64,000 nucleotides of DNA from Streptomyces lunaelactis (GCF_003054555.1 NZ_CP026304.1:2170001-2234000); one strand, 5' to 3'; shown: positions 26,436-34,472, counted from the stretch's first letter. Notes: generated from the letters alone by a model not told the origin. Translations and numbers: made by a program.

Positions 26436-27529
26436 TGGAGACGGCGCTGATCCGGACGGCCCTCACCGAGCTCACCGGAGTCCGGCACCCCATCGTGCAG
26501 ACGGGGATGGGCTGGGTCGCGGGACCCCGCCTGGTCTCCGCCGCGGCCCGGGCCGGCGCACTGGGCATCCTCGCCTCCGCGACGATGACCACCGACCTGC
26601 TGCGGGAGGCCGTTCGCGAGGTCAAGTCCCGCACCGACGCGCCCTTCGGGGTCAACCTCCGCGCGGATGCGAGCGACGCACGCGACCGCGTCCGGATCAT
26701 CATCGACGAGGGGGTGAAGGTCGCCTCCTTCGCTCTGGCTCCGTCCCGCGAGCTGATCGCCGAGCTCAAGGACGCGGGCGTGGTCGTGATCCCCTCCATC
26801 GGGGCCCGCCGGCACGCGGAGAAGGTCGCGGCCTGGGGCGCGGATGCGGTGATCGTCCAGGGCGGTGAGGGCGGCGGACACACGGGTGACGTGGCAACGA
26901 CCGTGCTCCTGCCGCAGGTTGTCGACGCGGTCGACATTCCGGTGATCGCGGCGGGCGGCTTCCACGACGGGCGGGGCCTGGTCGCGGCGCTCGCCTACGG
27001 AGCGGCGGGCATCGCGATGGGCACGCGCTTCCTGCTGACCTCGGACTCGACCGTGCCGGACGCGGTCAAGGCCCGGTACCTCGCGGCGACGGTCAAGGAC
27101 ATCACGCTCACCACCGCCGTCGACGGGCTCCCGCATCGCATGCTGCGTACGGAGCTGGTCGACGCCCTCGAGCGGGCGGGCCGTACGAGAGCCCTGGCGC
27201 AGGCCGTACGCCGTGCGGCGGGCTTCAAGAAGATCTCGGGCCTTTCCTGGCCGCAGATGATCCGCGACGGTCTCGCCATGAAGCACGGCAGGGACCTGAG
27301 CTGGAGCCAGGTCCTGCTCGCCGCCAACACCCCGATGCTGCTGCGGGCTTCGATGGTCGAGGGCCGCGCTGACCTGGGTGTGATGGCGTCGGGTCAGGTC
27401 GCGGGGCTGATCGAGGACGTCCCGAGCTGCGAGGAGCTGGTCGCGCGTGTGATGACGGAGGCGGCGCGGGTACTGGGCGCGCTGCAAATCGCCGGAGGGG
27501 CTGACAAGGTCAGCCACTCCGGCGATTGA
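26435..27529 (+). CDS. ipdC: IpdC, FMN-dependent NMO-like reductase of steroid C/D-ring catabolism
   Basis: A 364-residue TIM-barrel flavoprotein of the nitronate monooxygenase-like family. In mycobacteria and Rhodococcus, IpdC reduces the 5-OH-HIC-CoA intermediate. Seen: HPIVQTGMGWVAGPRLVSAA near the N-terminus, VQGGEGGGHTGDV (phosphate-binding loop), and IPVIAAGGFHDGRGLVAALAYGAAGIAMGTRFL. The ATG overlaps the ipdB stop. Odd: the last 14 or so residues (QIAGGADKVSHSGD) are encoded by the dispersed hairpin repeat at 27487-27527, and the stop codon lies in its right edge. The native C-terminus may have been replaced. Confidence 0.9.
   Translation: METALIRTALTELTGVRHPIVQTGMGWVAGPRLVSAAARAGALGILASATMTTDLLREAVREVKSRTDAPFGVNLRADASDARDRVRIIIDEGVKVASFALAPSRELIAELKDAGVVVIPSIGARRHAEKVAAWGADAVIVQGGEGGGHTGDVATTVLLPQVVDAVDIPVIAAGGFHDGRGLVAALAYGAAGIAMGTRFLLTSDSTVPDAVKARYLAATVKDITLTTAVDGLPHRMLRTELVDALERAGRTRALAQAVRRAAGFKKISGLSWPQMIRDGLAMKHGRDLSWSQVLLAANTPMLLRASMVEGRADLGVMASGQVAGLIEDVPSCEELVARVMTEAARVLGALQIAGGADKVSHSGD
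27487..27527. repeat. Intergenic hairpin repeat, copy 3, overlapping ipdC 3' end
   Basis: An inverted repeat with arms AATCGCCGGAG/CTCCGGCGATT and inner arms GGCTGAC/GTCAGCC around a 3-base loop. It is followed by GAGCGGGGTTCGGGGCGGAGCC, the same outer sequence as copy 2. It probably terminates the echA20-ipdABC operon and the convergent helicase gene, while overlapping the last codons of ipdC. Confidence 0.8.
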
Positions 27530-27570
27530 GGAGCGGGGTTCGGGGCGGAGCCCCGACAAGGCCGGCGCCG

Positions 27571-29148
27571 CTACGCCGCGGCGCGGCGGCCGCCGCCGCC
27601 CTGCGCACCGCGAGGGCGTCCGCCCTGGCCCCCCTGCCTGCCCTGGCCGCCGCCCTGCGCACCCTGACCGCCCTGACCACCGCGCCGACCACGGCCACCG
27701 CCGCCACCGCCGCCCTGAGCCGCACGGCCCCCGCCGCCCTGGCCCGGGACCTGCGCACGGCGCCGCTGCGGCCGCTGCTGCTGCTGCTGCACGACCGGCT
27801 GCGGTACCTCGATCGTGATCGCGACACCGGAAGGCTCGCGCGCACCGGTGATGCGGCTGAGCTCCTCGTCGCTGGACTTGATCCGAGCCGTACGCGGGCT
27901 GATACCCGCGTCCGCCATCAGCCGGGTCATCTCACGCCGCTGCTCGGGCAGCACCAGCGTCACGACACTGCCGGACTCACCCGCACGGGCGGTGCGCCCG
28001 CCGCGGTGCAGATAGTCCTTGTGGTCGACCGGCGGATCGACGTTGACGACCAGGTCGAGATCGTCGACATGGATGCCGCGGGCCGCGACGTTCGTCGCGA
28101 CCAGCGCGGTGACCTCCCCGGTCTTGAACTGGTCGAGGGTGCGGTTGCGCTGCGGCTGCGAACGGCCGCCGTGCAGCGCCGCCGCCCGTACGCCGCTGGA
28201 CAGCAGCCGCTTGGCGAAGCGGTCCGCCGCGCGCTTGGTGTCCACGAAAAGGATCACCCGCCCGTCGCGCGCCGCGATCCGCGTGGCCACGGCCTTCTTG
28301 TCGGTCTCGTCCAGCACGTGCAGCACGTGGTGCTCCATCGTGGTGACCGCGCCCGCGGACGGGTCGACGGAGTGCACGACAGGGTCGGTCAGGAACATCC
28401 GTACGAGCCGGTCGATGTTCTTGTCCAGCGTCGCCGAGAACAGCATCCGCTGACCGTCCGGCTCGACCTGCTTGAGCAGCGCCGTGACCTGCGGCATGAA
28501 GCCCATGTCGGCCATCTGGTCGGCCTCGTCGAGGACGGTGATCGACACCCGGTCGAGGGCGCAGTCGCCACGCTCGATCAGGTCCTTGAGCCGTCCGGGC
28601 GTGGCGACGAGCACCTCGGCGCCGCGCCGCAGCGTGCCCGCCTGCTTGGTGATCGACATGCCGCCGACGACCGTGGCCATCCGCAGTTGCACGGAGGTCG
28701 CGTACGGCAGGAGCGCGTCGGTGACCTGCTGCGCCAGCTCACGCGTCGGTACGAGCACGAGCGCGAGCGGCGCCCGCGGCTCGGCGCGTCGCCCAGCGGT
28801 GCGGGCGAGCAGCCCGAGGCCGAAGGCAAGGGTCTTGCCGGAGCCGGTGCGCCCCCGGCCGAGGATGTCGCGCCCCGCGAGAGTGTTCGGCAGGGTGGCG
28901 GCCTGGATCGGGAAGGGCTCGGTCACACCCTGTGCCACAAGGGTCTTCAGCAGGGCGGCCGGCATGTCGAGCTCATCGAACGCCTCGACGGCAGGCAGCG
29001 CGGGAGTAGTGGATTCCGGCAGCGTGAATTCCTGCGGGGGCGCCACCTTGCGGGCGGGAGCCTTGCCGGAACCCTTCGCGGGGCCGTTGGCGCGCGAATT
29101 GACCGGGCCCTTTCGGGTCGGACGGGCCGGGCGTTCGGAGCGAGTCAT
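27571..29148 (-). CDS. DEAD-box RNA helicase with Gly/Arg-rich tail
   Basis: A 525-residue ATP-dependent RNA helicase. Seen: a Q-motif region (PFPIQAATLP), motif I GRTGSGKT, PTRELAQQ, motif II DEAD (VLDEADQMADMGF), SAT, and motif VI HRGGRTARAG. The last 75 or so residues are a low-complexity Gln/Gly/Arg tail of RGG type that would bind RNA. The ATG at 29148 begins a basic 40-residue extension before the core. It probably unwinds structured RNA in cold or ribosome assembly, fitting the adjacent cold-shock gene on the same strand. It sits between the two halves of the steroid cluster. Confidence 0.92.
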   Translation of the reverse strand: MTRSERPARPTRKGPVNSRANGPAKGSGKAPARKVAPPQEFTLPESTTPALPAVEAFDELDMPAALLKTLVAQGVTEPFPIQAATLPNTLAGRDILGRGRTGSGKTLAFGLGLLARTAGRRAEPRAPLALVLVPTRELAQQVTDALLPYATSVQLRMATVVGGMSITKQAGTLRRGAEVLVATPGRLKDLIERGDCALDRVSITVLDEADQMADMGFMPQVTALLKQVEPDGQRMLFSATLDKNIDRLVRMFLTDPVVHSVDPSAGAVTTMEHHVLHVLDETDKKAVATRIAARDGRVILFVDTKRAADRFAKRLLSSGVRAAALHGGRSQPQRNRTLDQFKTGEVTALVATNVAARGIHVDDLDLVVNVDPPVDHKDYLHRGGRTARAGESGSVVTLVLPEQRREMTRLMADAGISPRTARIKSSDEELSRITGAREPSGVAITIEVPQPVVQQQQQRPQRRRAQVPGQGGGGRAAQGGGGGGGRGRRGGQGGQGAQGGGQGRQGGQGGRPRGAQGGGGRRAAA

Positions 29149-29183
29149 GCGGATATTGCCTTCCTGGGCCTGTGGACAGCACA

Positions 29184-29220
29184 AGCCGGGACCCGCACCT
29201 TGACGGTGCGGGCCCCGGCT
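29184..29220 (-). terminator. Terminator hairpin after the cold-shock gene
   Basis: AGCCGGGACCCGCACC pairs with GGTGCGGGCCCCGGCT around a 5-base loop (16-bp stem, one mismatch). It lies 20 bases beyond the cold-shock stop on the minus strand and before the helicase start, so it probably terminates or attenuates read-through. Confidence 0.85.
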
Positions 29221-29240
29221 GCGAGGTACGCGTCCAGCAA

Positions 29241-29444
29241 TTAGGCCGGGACGATGTTCTCCGCCTGCGGGCCCTTCTGGCCCTGCGTGACGTCGAAGGA
29301 GACCTTCTGGCCCTCCTGGAGCTCACGGAAGCCCTGGGTGGCGATGTTCGAGTAGTGGGCGAAGACGTCGGCGCCGCCGCCGTCCTGCTCAATGAAGCCG
29401 AAGCCCTTTTCCGAGTTGAACCACTTCACGGTTCCAGTAGCCAT
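29241..29444 (-). CDS. Cold-shock protein (CspA family)
   Basis: A 67-residue single cold-shock domain, the full usual length. It binds single-stranded RNA or DNA and acts as an RNA chaperone. Seen: [20 protein letters not shown] with RNP1 (KGFGFI) and RNP2 (DVFAHYSNI), then the late [19 protein letters not shown] precedes the ATG with ideal spacing. The leader upstream contains several small inverted repeats. It is followed by a strong terminator hairpin and the DEAD-box helicase. Confidence 0.95.
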   Translation of the reverse strand: MATGTVKWFNSEKGFGFIEQDGGGADVFAHYSNIATQGFRELQEGQKVSFDVTQGQKGPQAENIVPA

Positions 29445-29529
29445 GTCATTCTCCTAAAACAAGGGGCAAGCCGGAAACCCACACCTCGTGAGTTTCCCGT
29501 TGTTGTATTGAGCCCCATCCGGAGAAGCC

Positions 29530-29573
29530 GGAAAACAAAACATGCGCCTGAGGAAGCATTCCCGTCAGGCGCA
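29530..29573 (-). terminator. Intrinsic-type terminator after fadA6
   Basis: On the minus strand TGCGCCTGA pairs with TCAGGCGCA (29565-29573 and 29543-29551) and is followed by a T-rich tail (TGTTTTGTTTT, 29532-29542). It lies about 70 bases beyond the fadA6 stop and upstream of the cold-shock gene. If cold-shock transcription starts further upstream, it would instead be part of that leader. Confidence 0.65.
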
Positions 29574-29642
29574 CACAAAGTTCATGGGTACCAAAACTGC
29601 AACGCCCACACCGTAGCACGCCTCGGCCGCGAAGGCCCGTGT

Positions 29643-30800
29643 TCACAGCCGCTCGATGATCGTGACGTTCGCCTGACCCCCGCCTTCGCACATCGTCTGC
29701 AGTCCGAATCGGCCGCCGGTGCGCTCCAGTTCATGGAGAAGCGTCGTCATCAGCTTCACCCCCGTCGCGCCCAGCGGATGACCCAGCGCGATCGCCCCGC
29801 CGTTGACGTTGACCTTGTCCGGGTCCGCGCCGGTCTCCTTCAGCCAGGCGAGCACCACGGGCGCGAAGGCCTCGTTGATCTCGACCAGGTCGATGGCGTC
29901 GATCGACATGCCGGTCTTCTTCAGCGCGTACGCCGTCGCCGGGATCGGCGCGGACAGCATCCGGATCGGGTCCTCGCCCCGTACGGAGAGGTGGTGGATA
30001 CGGGCCCGCGGCACCAGGCCGTGCTCGGCGACGGCGCGCTCGCTCGCGATCAGCATCGCCGCGGCGCCGTCCGAGACCTGCGAGGAGCAGGCCGCGGTGA
30101 TCGTCCCGCCCTCCATGACCGGCTTCAGGGCCGCCATCTTCTCCAGGGTGGTGTCCCGGCGCGGGCCCTCGTCCGCCGTCACATCGCCGTACGCGACCAG
30201 CTCCCGATCGAAGCGGCCCTCGTCGATCGCCCGGACCGCCCGCTGGTGGGAACGGAGCGCGAATTCCTCCATGTCACGGCGCGAGATCCCCCACTTCTCG
30301 GCGATCAGCTGCGCGCCGTGGAACTGGTTGACCGGCCGGTCCCCGTACCGGGCCCGCCAGCCCTCGCTGCCGGCGAAGGGGCCCGCGGTCAGCCCGAGCG
30401 GTTCGGCGGCCTGCCGGGAGGCGAAGGCGATGGGGATCTGCGTCATGTTCTGGACGCCGCCCGCGACGACCAGGTCCTGGGTGCCGGACAGCACTCCCTG
30501 CGCCGCGAAGTGCACCGCCTGCTGCGAGGACCCGCACTGCCGGTCGATCGTCACGCCCGGCACCTCCTCGGGCAGCCCGGCCGCCAGCCATGCCGTACGG
30601 GCGATGTCGCCGGCCTGCGGGCCCACCGTGTCCAGGCAGCCGAAGACGACGTCCTCGACGGCGGACGGATCGGCTCCGGAGCGCTCGACGAGGGCCCGCA
30701 GCACATGCGCGCCCAGGTCGGCCGGGTGGACACCGGACAGTCCGCCCTTGCGCCTGCCCACCGGAGTGCGTACCGCTTCGACTATGTAGGCCTCGGCCAT
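29643..30800 (-). CDS. fadA6: Acetyl-CoA acyltransferase FadA6 (steroid-ring thiolase)
   Basis: A 385-residue thiolase that would cleave a 3-ketoacyl-CoA from ring C/D catabolism with CoA. Seen: the acylated cysteine C89 in DRQCGSSQQAVHFAA, NEAFAPV, GHPLGATG with the catalytic histidine, and CEGGGQAN with the second cysteine. The length fits the family. It is the last gene of the ipdF-kstR2-fadA6 operon (33 bases after kstR2). The gene set and order match the mycobacterial KstR2 regulon. A terminator-like hairpin follows. Confidence 0.92.
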   Translation of the reverse strand: MAEAYIVEAVRTPVGRRKGGLSGVHPADLGAHVLRALVERSGADPSAVEDVVFGCLDTVGPQAGDIARTAWLAAGLPEEVPGVTIDRQCGSSQQAVHFAAQGVLSGTQDLVVAGGVQNMTQIPIAFASRQAAEPLGLTAGPFAGSEGWRARYGDRPVNQFHGAQLIAEKWGISRRDMEEFALRSHQRAVRAIDEGRFDRELVAYGDVTADEGPRRDTTLEKMAALKPVMEGGTITAACSSQVSDGAAAMLIASERAVAEHGLVPRARIHHLSVRGEDPIRMLSAPIPATAYALKKTGMSIDAIDLVEINEAFAPVVLAWLKETGADPDKVNVNGGAIALGHPLGATGVKLMTTLLHELERTGGRFGLQTMCEGGGQANVTIIERL

Positions 30801-30833
30801 GACAACTCCCCATGTCCATGTACGTACGGCTGT

Positions 30834-31451
30834 CTATGTACGTACGGCGATACCGTCCAGCACCATCGACAGATACTGACGGGCGATCTCCTCCGGGCTG
30901 TGCTGCCCGCCCGGCCGGTACCAGGACGCGGCGACCCATACGGTGTCGCGCACGAACCGGTAGGTGAGCCGGATGTCCAGGTCGGGTCGGAAGACCTGGT
31001 CGGAGACCCCGCGCTCCAGCGTCCCCAGCCATGCCTTCTCGAACTTCTGCTGCGAGTCGGTGAGGTAGTGGAAGCGGGGCTGCGCGGCCAGGTGCCTGGA
31101 CTCCTTCTGGTAGATCGCGACGGCGGCGCGGTGCCGGTCGATCTCGCGGAAGGACTCGGTGACGAGGGCCTCGATGGTCTCCCTGGGCCCGAGGCCGGCG
31201 GCGAGCACGGCGTCGTATCCCTGCCACAGCTCGTCCAGGAAGGCGGAGAGGATCTCGTCGAGCATCGATTCCTTGGAATCGAAGTGGTAGTAGAGGCTGC
31301 CGGCGAGCATCCCCGCCCGGTCCGCGATCTTGCGGACGGTGGTGGCGTTGTACCCCTGCGCGGCGAACACCTCGGCGGCGGTGTCGAGGAGCTCGCGGCG
31401 GCGCGCGGGTGAGGCGGTCACCTGGGTCTTCTTCTTGCTGTTGGTCGGCAC
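30834..31451 (-). CDS. kstR2: TetR-family repressor KstR2-like
   Basis: A 205-residue TetR repressor. Seen: a helix-turn-helix (YNATTVRKIADRAGMLAGSLYYHFDSKESMLDEIL) near residues 30-65, and a ligand domain with the KstR2-type words YQKESRHLAAQPRFHYL and YRFVRDTVWVAASWYRPGG. In mycobacteria KstR2 represses the C/D-ring genes and is released by HIP-CoA. It sits between ipdF and fadA6 as in M. tuberculosis. Its likely targets are the two palindromes at 24060-24079 and 32269-32288. A direct repeat (ATGTACGTACGGC) spans its stop codon and the gap to fadA6. Confidence 0.9.
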   Translation of the reverse strand: MPTNSKKKTQVTASPARRRELLDTAAEVFAAQGYNATTVRKIADRAGMLAGSLYYHFDSKESMLDEILSAFLDELWQGYDAVLAAGLGPRETIEALVTESFREIDRHRAAVAIYQKESRHLAAQPRFHYLTDSQQKFEKAWLGTLERGVSDQVFRPDLDIRLTYRFVRDTVWVAASWYRPGGQHSPEEIARQYLSMVLDGIAVRT

Positions 31452-31466
31452 AGGGCCATTCTCGTC

Positions 31467-32255
31467 CTACGCATGCTGGCTGCTGATGGAGACGACCTCG
31501 CCGGTGAGGTACGAGGAGTAGCCGCTGGCGAGGAAGACGATGGCGTTGGCGATCTCCCAGGGCTCGGCGTACCGGCCGAAGGCCTCCTTGGCGGTCAGCT
31601 CCGCCAGCAGTTCGGCCGAGGTGACCTTCACCAGGTGCGGGTGCATGGCGAGGCTGGGGGCGACGGCGTTGACGCGTACGCCGTGCTCGGCCGCCTCGAT
31701 CGCCGCGCAGCGGGTGAGCGCCATGACTCCGGCCTTGGCGGCGGCGTAGTGGGCCTGGCCGGCCTGGGCGCGCCAGCCGACGACGGAGGAGTTGTTGACG
31801 ATCACCCCGCCGCGGCCGGTCGCCCTGAAGGAGCGCAGGGCGGCCCGGGTGCAGCGGAAGGTGCCCTTCAGGGTGACGTCGATGACCTTGTCCCACGCCT
31901 CGTCGCTCATGTCGACGAGGGCCGTGGTGCCGCCGAGGCCCGCGTTGTTGACGACGATGTCCAGGCCGCCGTGGTCCCGTACCGCCTGCTCGAACAGCGC
32001 CTGGACCTGGGGCTCGTCGGTGACGTCGCAGGGCAGTGAGGTGACGGCGTCCGCTCCGAACTCTTCGGCGAGCGCCTCCTGCGATTCCTTGAGCCGGCGG
32101 GTGTGCGCGTCGCTGATGAGGATGCGCGCGCCCTCCTCCAGGAACTTGCGGGCGGTCGCTCCGCCGATGCCGGCTCCGGCGGCGGCGGTGATGACGGCGG
32201 TACGGCCCTTCAGCAGGCCATGGCCCGGTACGTACTGCGCCCTGTTGTTCGTCAC
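31467..32255 (-). CDS. ipdF: 5-hydroxy-HIC-CoA-type dehydrogenase IpdF (SDR)
   Basis: A 262-residue SDR. Seen: GHGLLKGRTAVITAAAG with an AAAGAGIG cofactor loop (the A-rich variant typical of IpdF), NNAGLGGTT, NNSSVVGWRAQAGQAHYAAAK with catalytic Ser, Tyr and Lys, and the C-terminal YSSYLTGEVVSISSQHA. This matches mycobacterial Rv3559c/IpdF closely. It would oxidise a ring-D hydroxyl during HIP catabolism. It is first in the ipdF-kstR2-fadA6 operon and starts 14 bases from operator site B, divergent from fadE31. Confidence 0.92.
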   Translation of the reverse strand: MTNNRAQYVPGHGLLKGRTAVITAAAGAGIGGATARKFLEEGARILISDAHTRRLKESQEALAEEFGADAVTSLPCDVTDEPQVQALFEQAVRDHGGLDIVVNNAGLGGTTALVDMSDEAWDKVIDVTLKGTFRCTRAALRSFRATGRGGVIVNNSSVVGWRAQAGQAHYAAAKAGVMALTRCAAIEAAEHGVRVNAVAPSLAMHPHLVKVTSAELLAELTAKEAFGRYAEPWEIANAIVFLASGYSSYLTGEVVSISSQHA

Positions 32256-32268
32256 AGCAGCACGTTAA

Positions 32269-32288
32269 CCTACCAAACACTTGTTAGG
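32269..32288. promoter_or_regulatory. KstR2-like operator, site B
   Basis: CCTACCAAACACTTGTTAGG lies between the divergent ipdF and fadE31 starts, 14 bases from each. Its reverse complement CCTAACAAGTGTTTGGTAGG matches site A at 17 of 20 positions. The core resembles the KstR2 palindrome AnCAAGnnCTTGnT. Occupancy would block both promoters. Confidence 0.75.
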
Positions 32289-32301
32289 GAAGGATGCGCG
32301 A

Positions 32302-33447
32302 ATGGACCTGCACCACGGTGCCGACGAGGAAACCTTCCGGGCCGAGGCCCGCGCCTGGCTCGCCGCGCATGTGCCCGCCGAGCCGCTCCCCTCGCTGGAG
32401 ACCGAGGAGGGCTTCGCGGCCCACCGCGCGTGGGAGGCCCTGCTCCGCGCGGACCGCTGGTCGGTCGTCTCCTGGCCGCGCGAGTACGGCGGGCGGGGCG
32501 TCGACATCTTCAGCTGGCTGGTCTTCGAGGAGGAGTACTACGCGGCGGGGGCGCCCGGCCGGGTCTCGCAGAACGGCATCAGCCTCCTCGCCCCGACGCT
32601 CTTCGACCACGCCACGCAGGAGCAGCGGGCCCGGGTGCTGCCCGCGATGGCGAGCGGCGAGGTGATCTGGGCGCAGGCCTGGTCCGAGCCCGAGGCCGGG
32701 TCCGATCTCGCGTCGCTGACATCGCGGGCCGTGCGGACGGCGGGCGGCTGGCTGCTGAGCGGCCAGAAGACGTGGTCCTCGCGGGCGGCGTTCGCGGATC
32801 GCGCCTTCGGCATCTTCCGCACCGATCCCGATGCGCCGAAGCCTCACCAGGGCCTCACCTACCTGATGTTCGACCTGTCGGCGCCGGGGGTGACCCTCCG
32901 GCCCATCGGCCGTCTCGACGGCAAGCCGGCCTTCGCCGAGCTCTTCCTGGACCAGGTCTTCGTGCCCGACGAGGACGTGATCGGCGAGCCGGGGCAGGGC
33001 TGGCGGATCGCGATGTCCACGACGGGCGACGAGCGGGGGCTGACGCTGCGTTCGCCGGGCCGTTTCCTGGCCGCGGCGGACCGTCTCGTACGGCAGTGGC
33101 GCGCGTCGGCCGACGGGTCGGACACCGCGCTGCGCGACCGGGTCGCGGACGCGGTGATCGGCGCCCGTGCCTATCAGCTCTTCACCTGCGCGGGCGCCTC
33201 GCGCTTCGCGGCGGGCGAGTCCATCGGTGCCGAGTCCAGCCTGAACAAGGTCTTCTGGTCCGAGTACGACATCGCCCTGCACGAGACCGCGCTCGATCTG
33301 CTGGGCGCGGAGGGGGAGCTGGCGGACGGTGAGTGGGCGGAGGGATATGTGTTCTCGCTCGCCGGACCCATCTACGCCGGGACGAACGAGATCCAGCGCG
33401 ACATCATCGCCGAGCGGCTGCTCGGCCTTCCGAAGGGCCGCCGCTGA
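32302..33447 (+). CDS. fadE31: Acyl-CoA dehydrogenase FadE31-like
   Basis: A 381-residue FAD-dependent acyl-CoA dehydrogenase. Seen: WPREYGGRGVDIFSWLVFEEEYYAAGAPGR, IWAQAWSEPEAGSDLASL (FAD-binding loop), GGWLLSGQKTWSSRAAFADR and the C-terminal GTNEIQRDIIAERLLGLP. These words match mycobacterial FadE31 rather than FadE30. In mycobacteria FadE31 pairs with FadE32 as an alpha2beta2 enzyme acting on a ring-C opening product. The ATG at 32302 has GGGAAGGA about 7 bases upstream; a TTG at 32281 lies inside the operator. The stop overlaps fadE32 (TGATG). Confidence 0.9.
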   Translation: MDLHHGADEETFRAEARAWLAAHVPAEPLPSLETEEGFAAHRAWEALLRADRWSVVSWPREYGGRGVDIFSWLVFEEEYYAAGAPGRVSQNGISLLAPTLFDHATQEQRARVLPAMASGEVIWAQAWSEPEAGSDLASLTSRAVRTAGGWLLSGQKTWSSRAAFADRAFGIFRTDPDAPKPHQGLTYLMFDLSAPGVTLRPIGRLDGKPAFAELFLDQVFVPDEDVIGEPGQGWRIAMSTTGDERGLTLRSPGRFLAAADRLVRQWRASADGSDTALRDRVADAVIGARAYQLFTCAGASRFAAGESIGAESSLNKVFWSEYDIALHETALDLLGAEGELADGEWAEGYVFSLAGPIYAGTNEIQRDIIAERLLGLPKGRR

Positions 33448-34460
33448 TGCGTTTTCTGCTCACCGATGAACAGCGGGCCTTCGCGCGCTCGCTGGACGCG
33501 ATGCTGTCGGCGTCGGACGTCCCGTCGGCGGCCCGCGCGTGGGCCATGGGCGACCACGCGCAGGGCCGCGAGGTGTGGGCCCGGCTGGCGGAGGCGGGGG
33601 TCTTCGCGCTTGCGGTCCCTCGGACGTACGAGGGCGTGGGCACGCTCCCCGTCGAACTGGTGGTGGCTTTCGTGGAGTTGGGCCGCCATGCGGTACCGGG
33701 GCCGGTGGTCGAGACGGTCGCGGCAGCGGCGCTGCTGACCCGCCTCGCGGAGCTGGGCGACGCGTCCCCCGCGAAGCGGCTGCTGCCGGGCGTGGCGGGC
33801 GGCGAGGAGGTCCTGACACTGGCGGTGGACGGCTGCGGCACGTACGCGCTGGACCCGGACGCGGCGACGGTGACGCTGGTGGTGGAGGCGGGGGGCGGCA
33901 GCGGTCGGGCCGGCGGCGCATCGGCCACGCTACGGGTAGCCCGCGGGCACGGGCCTCTTCGGGGGTCCGTCGATCCCGTGCGGCGGTCGGCGGTGCCGGG
34001 CCCCGAGGGCGCAGCCCTGGCCGTCGGGCCGCAGGTCGCCGCCGTCGCCGCGTACGCCGCCGATGTCGCCGCCCTCGCCACCGCCGCGCAGGCCCTCGGC
34101 GTCGGGCTCACCCTCCTCGACCGCACCGTCGCGTACGTCAAGCAGCGCACCCAGTTCGGGACCGCCATCGGTTCCTTCCAGGCGGTCAAGCACCGGCTGG
34201 CCGACACTCTGATCGGGCTCGAATTCGCCCGCCCGCTGCTCTACGGGGCCGCCCTCTCCATGGCCCCCGCCGATATCGCCGCCGCCAAGGTGAGTGCGGG
34301 CGAGGCCGCGTACGCCGCGGCCCGCACAGCTCTCCAGCTGCATGGCGCCGTCGGCTACACCGAGGAGCTCGATCTCTCGCTCTGGCTGCGCAAGGCACGG
34401 CCGTTGCGCGACGCGTGGGGCACCCCCGCCCAGTGCCGGGCGCGGGTGCTGGGGACATGA
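33447..34460 (+). CDS. fadE32: Acyl-CoA dehydrogenase FadE32-like (partner subunit)
   Basis: A 337-residue acyl-CoA dehydrogenase-like protein, shorter than the usual 380 residues as expected for the FadE32 subunit. Seen: FLLTDEQRAFARSLDAML, VPRTYEGVGTLPVELVVAFVELGRHAVPGP and the conserved C-terminal domain TVAYVKQRTQFGTAIGSFQAVKHRLADT, then LQLHGAVGYTEELDL. The ATG overlaps the fadE31 stop, so both are made together. Low-complexity Gly/Ala sequence (about 150-180) replaces part of the middle beta domain. Confidence 0.88.
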   Translation: MRFLLTDEQRAFARSLDAMLSASDVPSAARAWAMGDHAQGREVWARLAEAGVFALAVPRTYEGVGTLPVELVVAFVELGRHAVPGPVVETVAAAALLTRLAELGDASPAKRLLPGVAGGEEVLTLAVDGCGTYALDPDAATVTLVVEAGGGSGRAGGASATLRVARGHGPLRGSVDPVRRSAVPGPEGAALAVGPQVAAVAAYAADVAALATAAQALGVGLTLLDRTVAYVKQRTQFGTAIGSFQAVKHRLADTLIGLEFARPLLYGAALSMAPADIAAAKVSAGEAAYAAARTALQLHGAVGYTEELDLSLWLRKARPLRDAWGTPAQCRARVLGT

Positions 34461-34472
34461 GCGGAGGAGGGC

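Noticed and set aside
30815..30850. Direct repeat ATGTACGTACGGC near the kstR2 stop considered as an operator
   Set aside because: It lies between co-directional genes inside an operon and overlaps the stop codon; the two palindromes at the divergent promoters fit KstR2 better.
32302..33447. Assignment of the first acyl-CoA dehydrogenase as FadE30
   Set aside because: Its sequence words (EEEYYAAGAPGR, IWAQAWSEPEAGSDLASL, GQKTWSSRA) fit FadE31 better, and it is paired with a FadE32-like partner.
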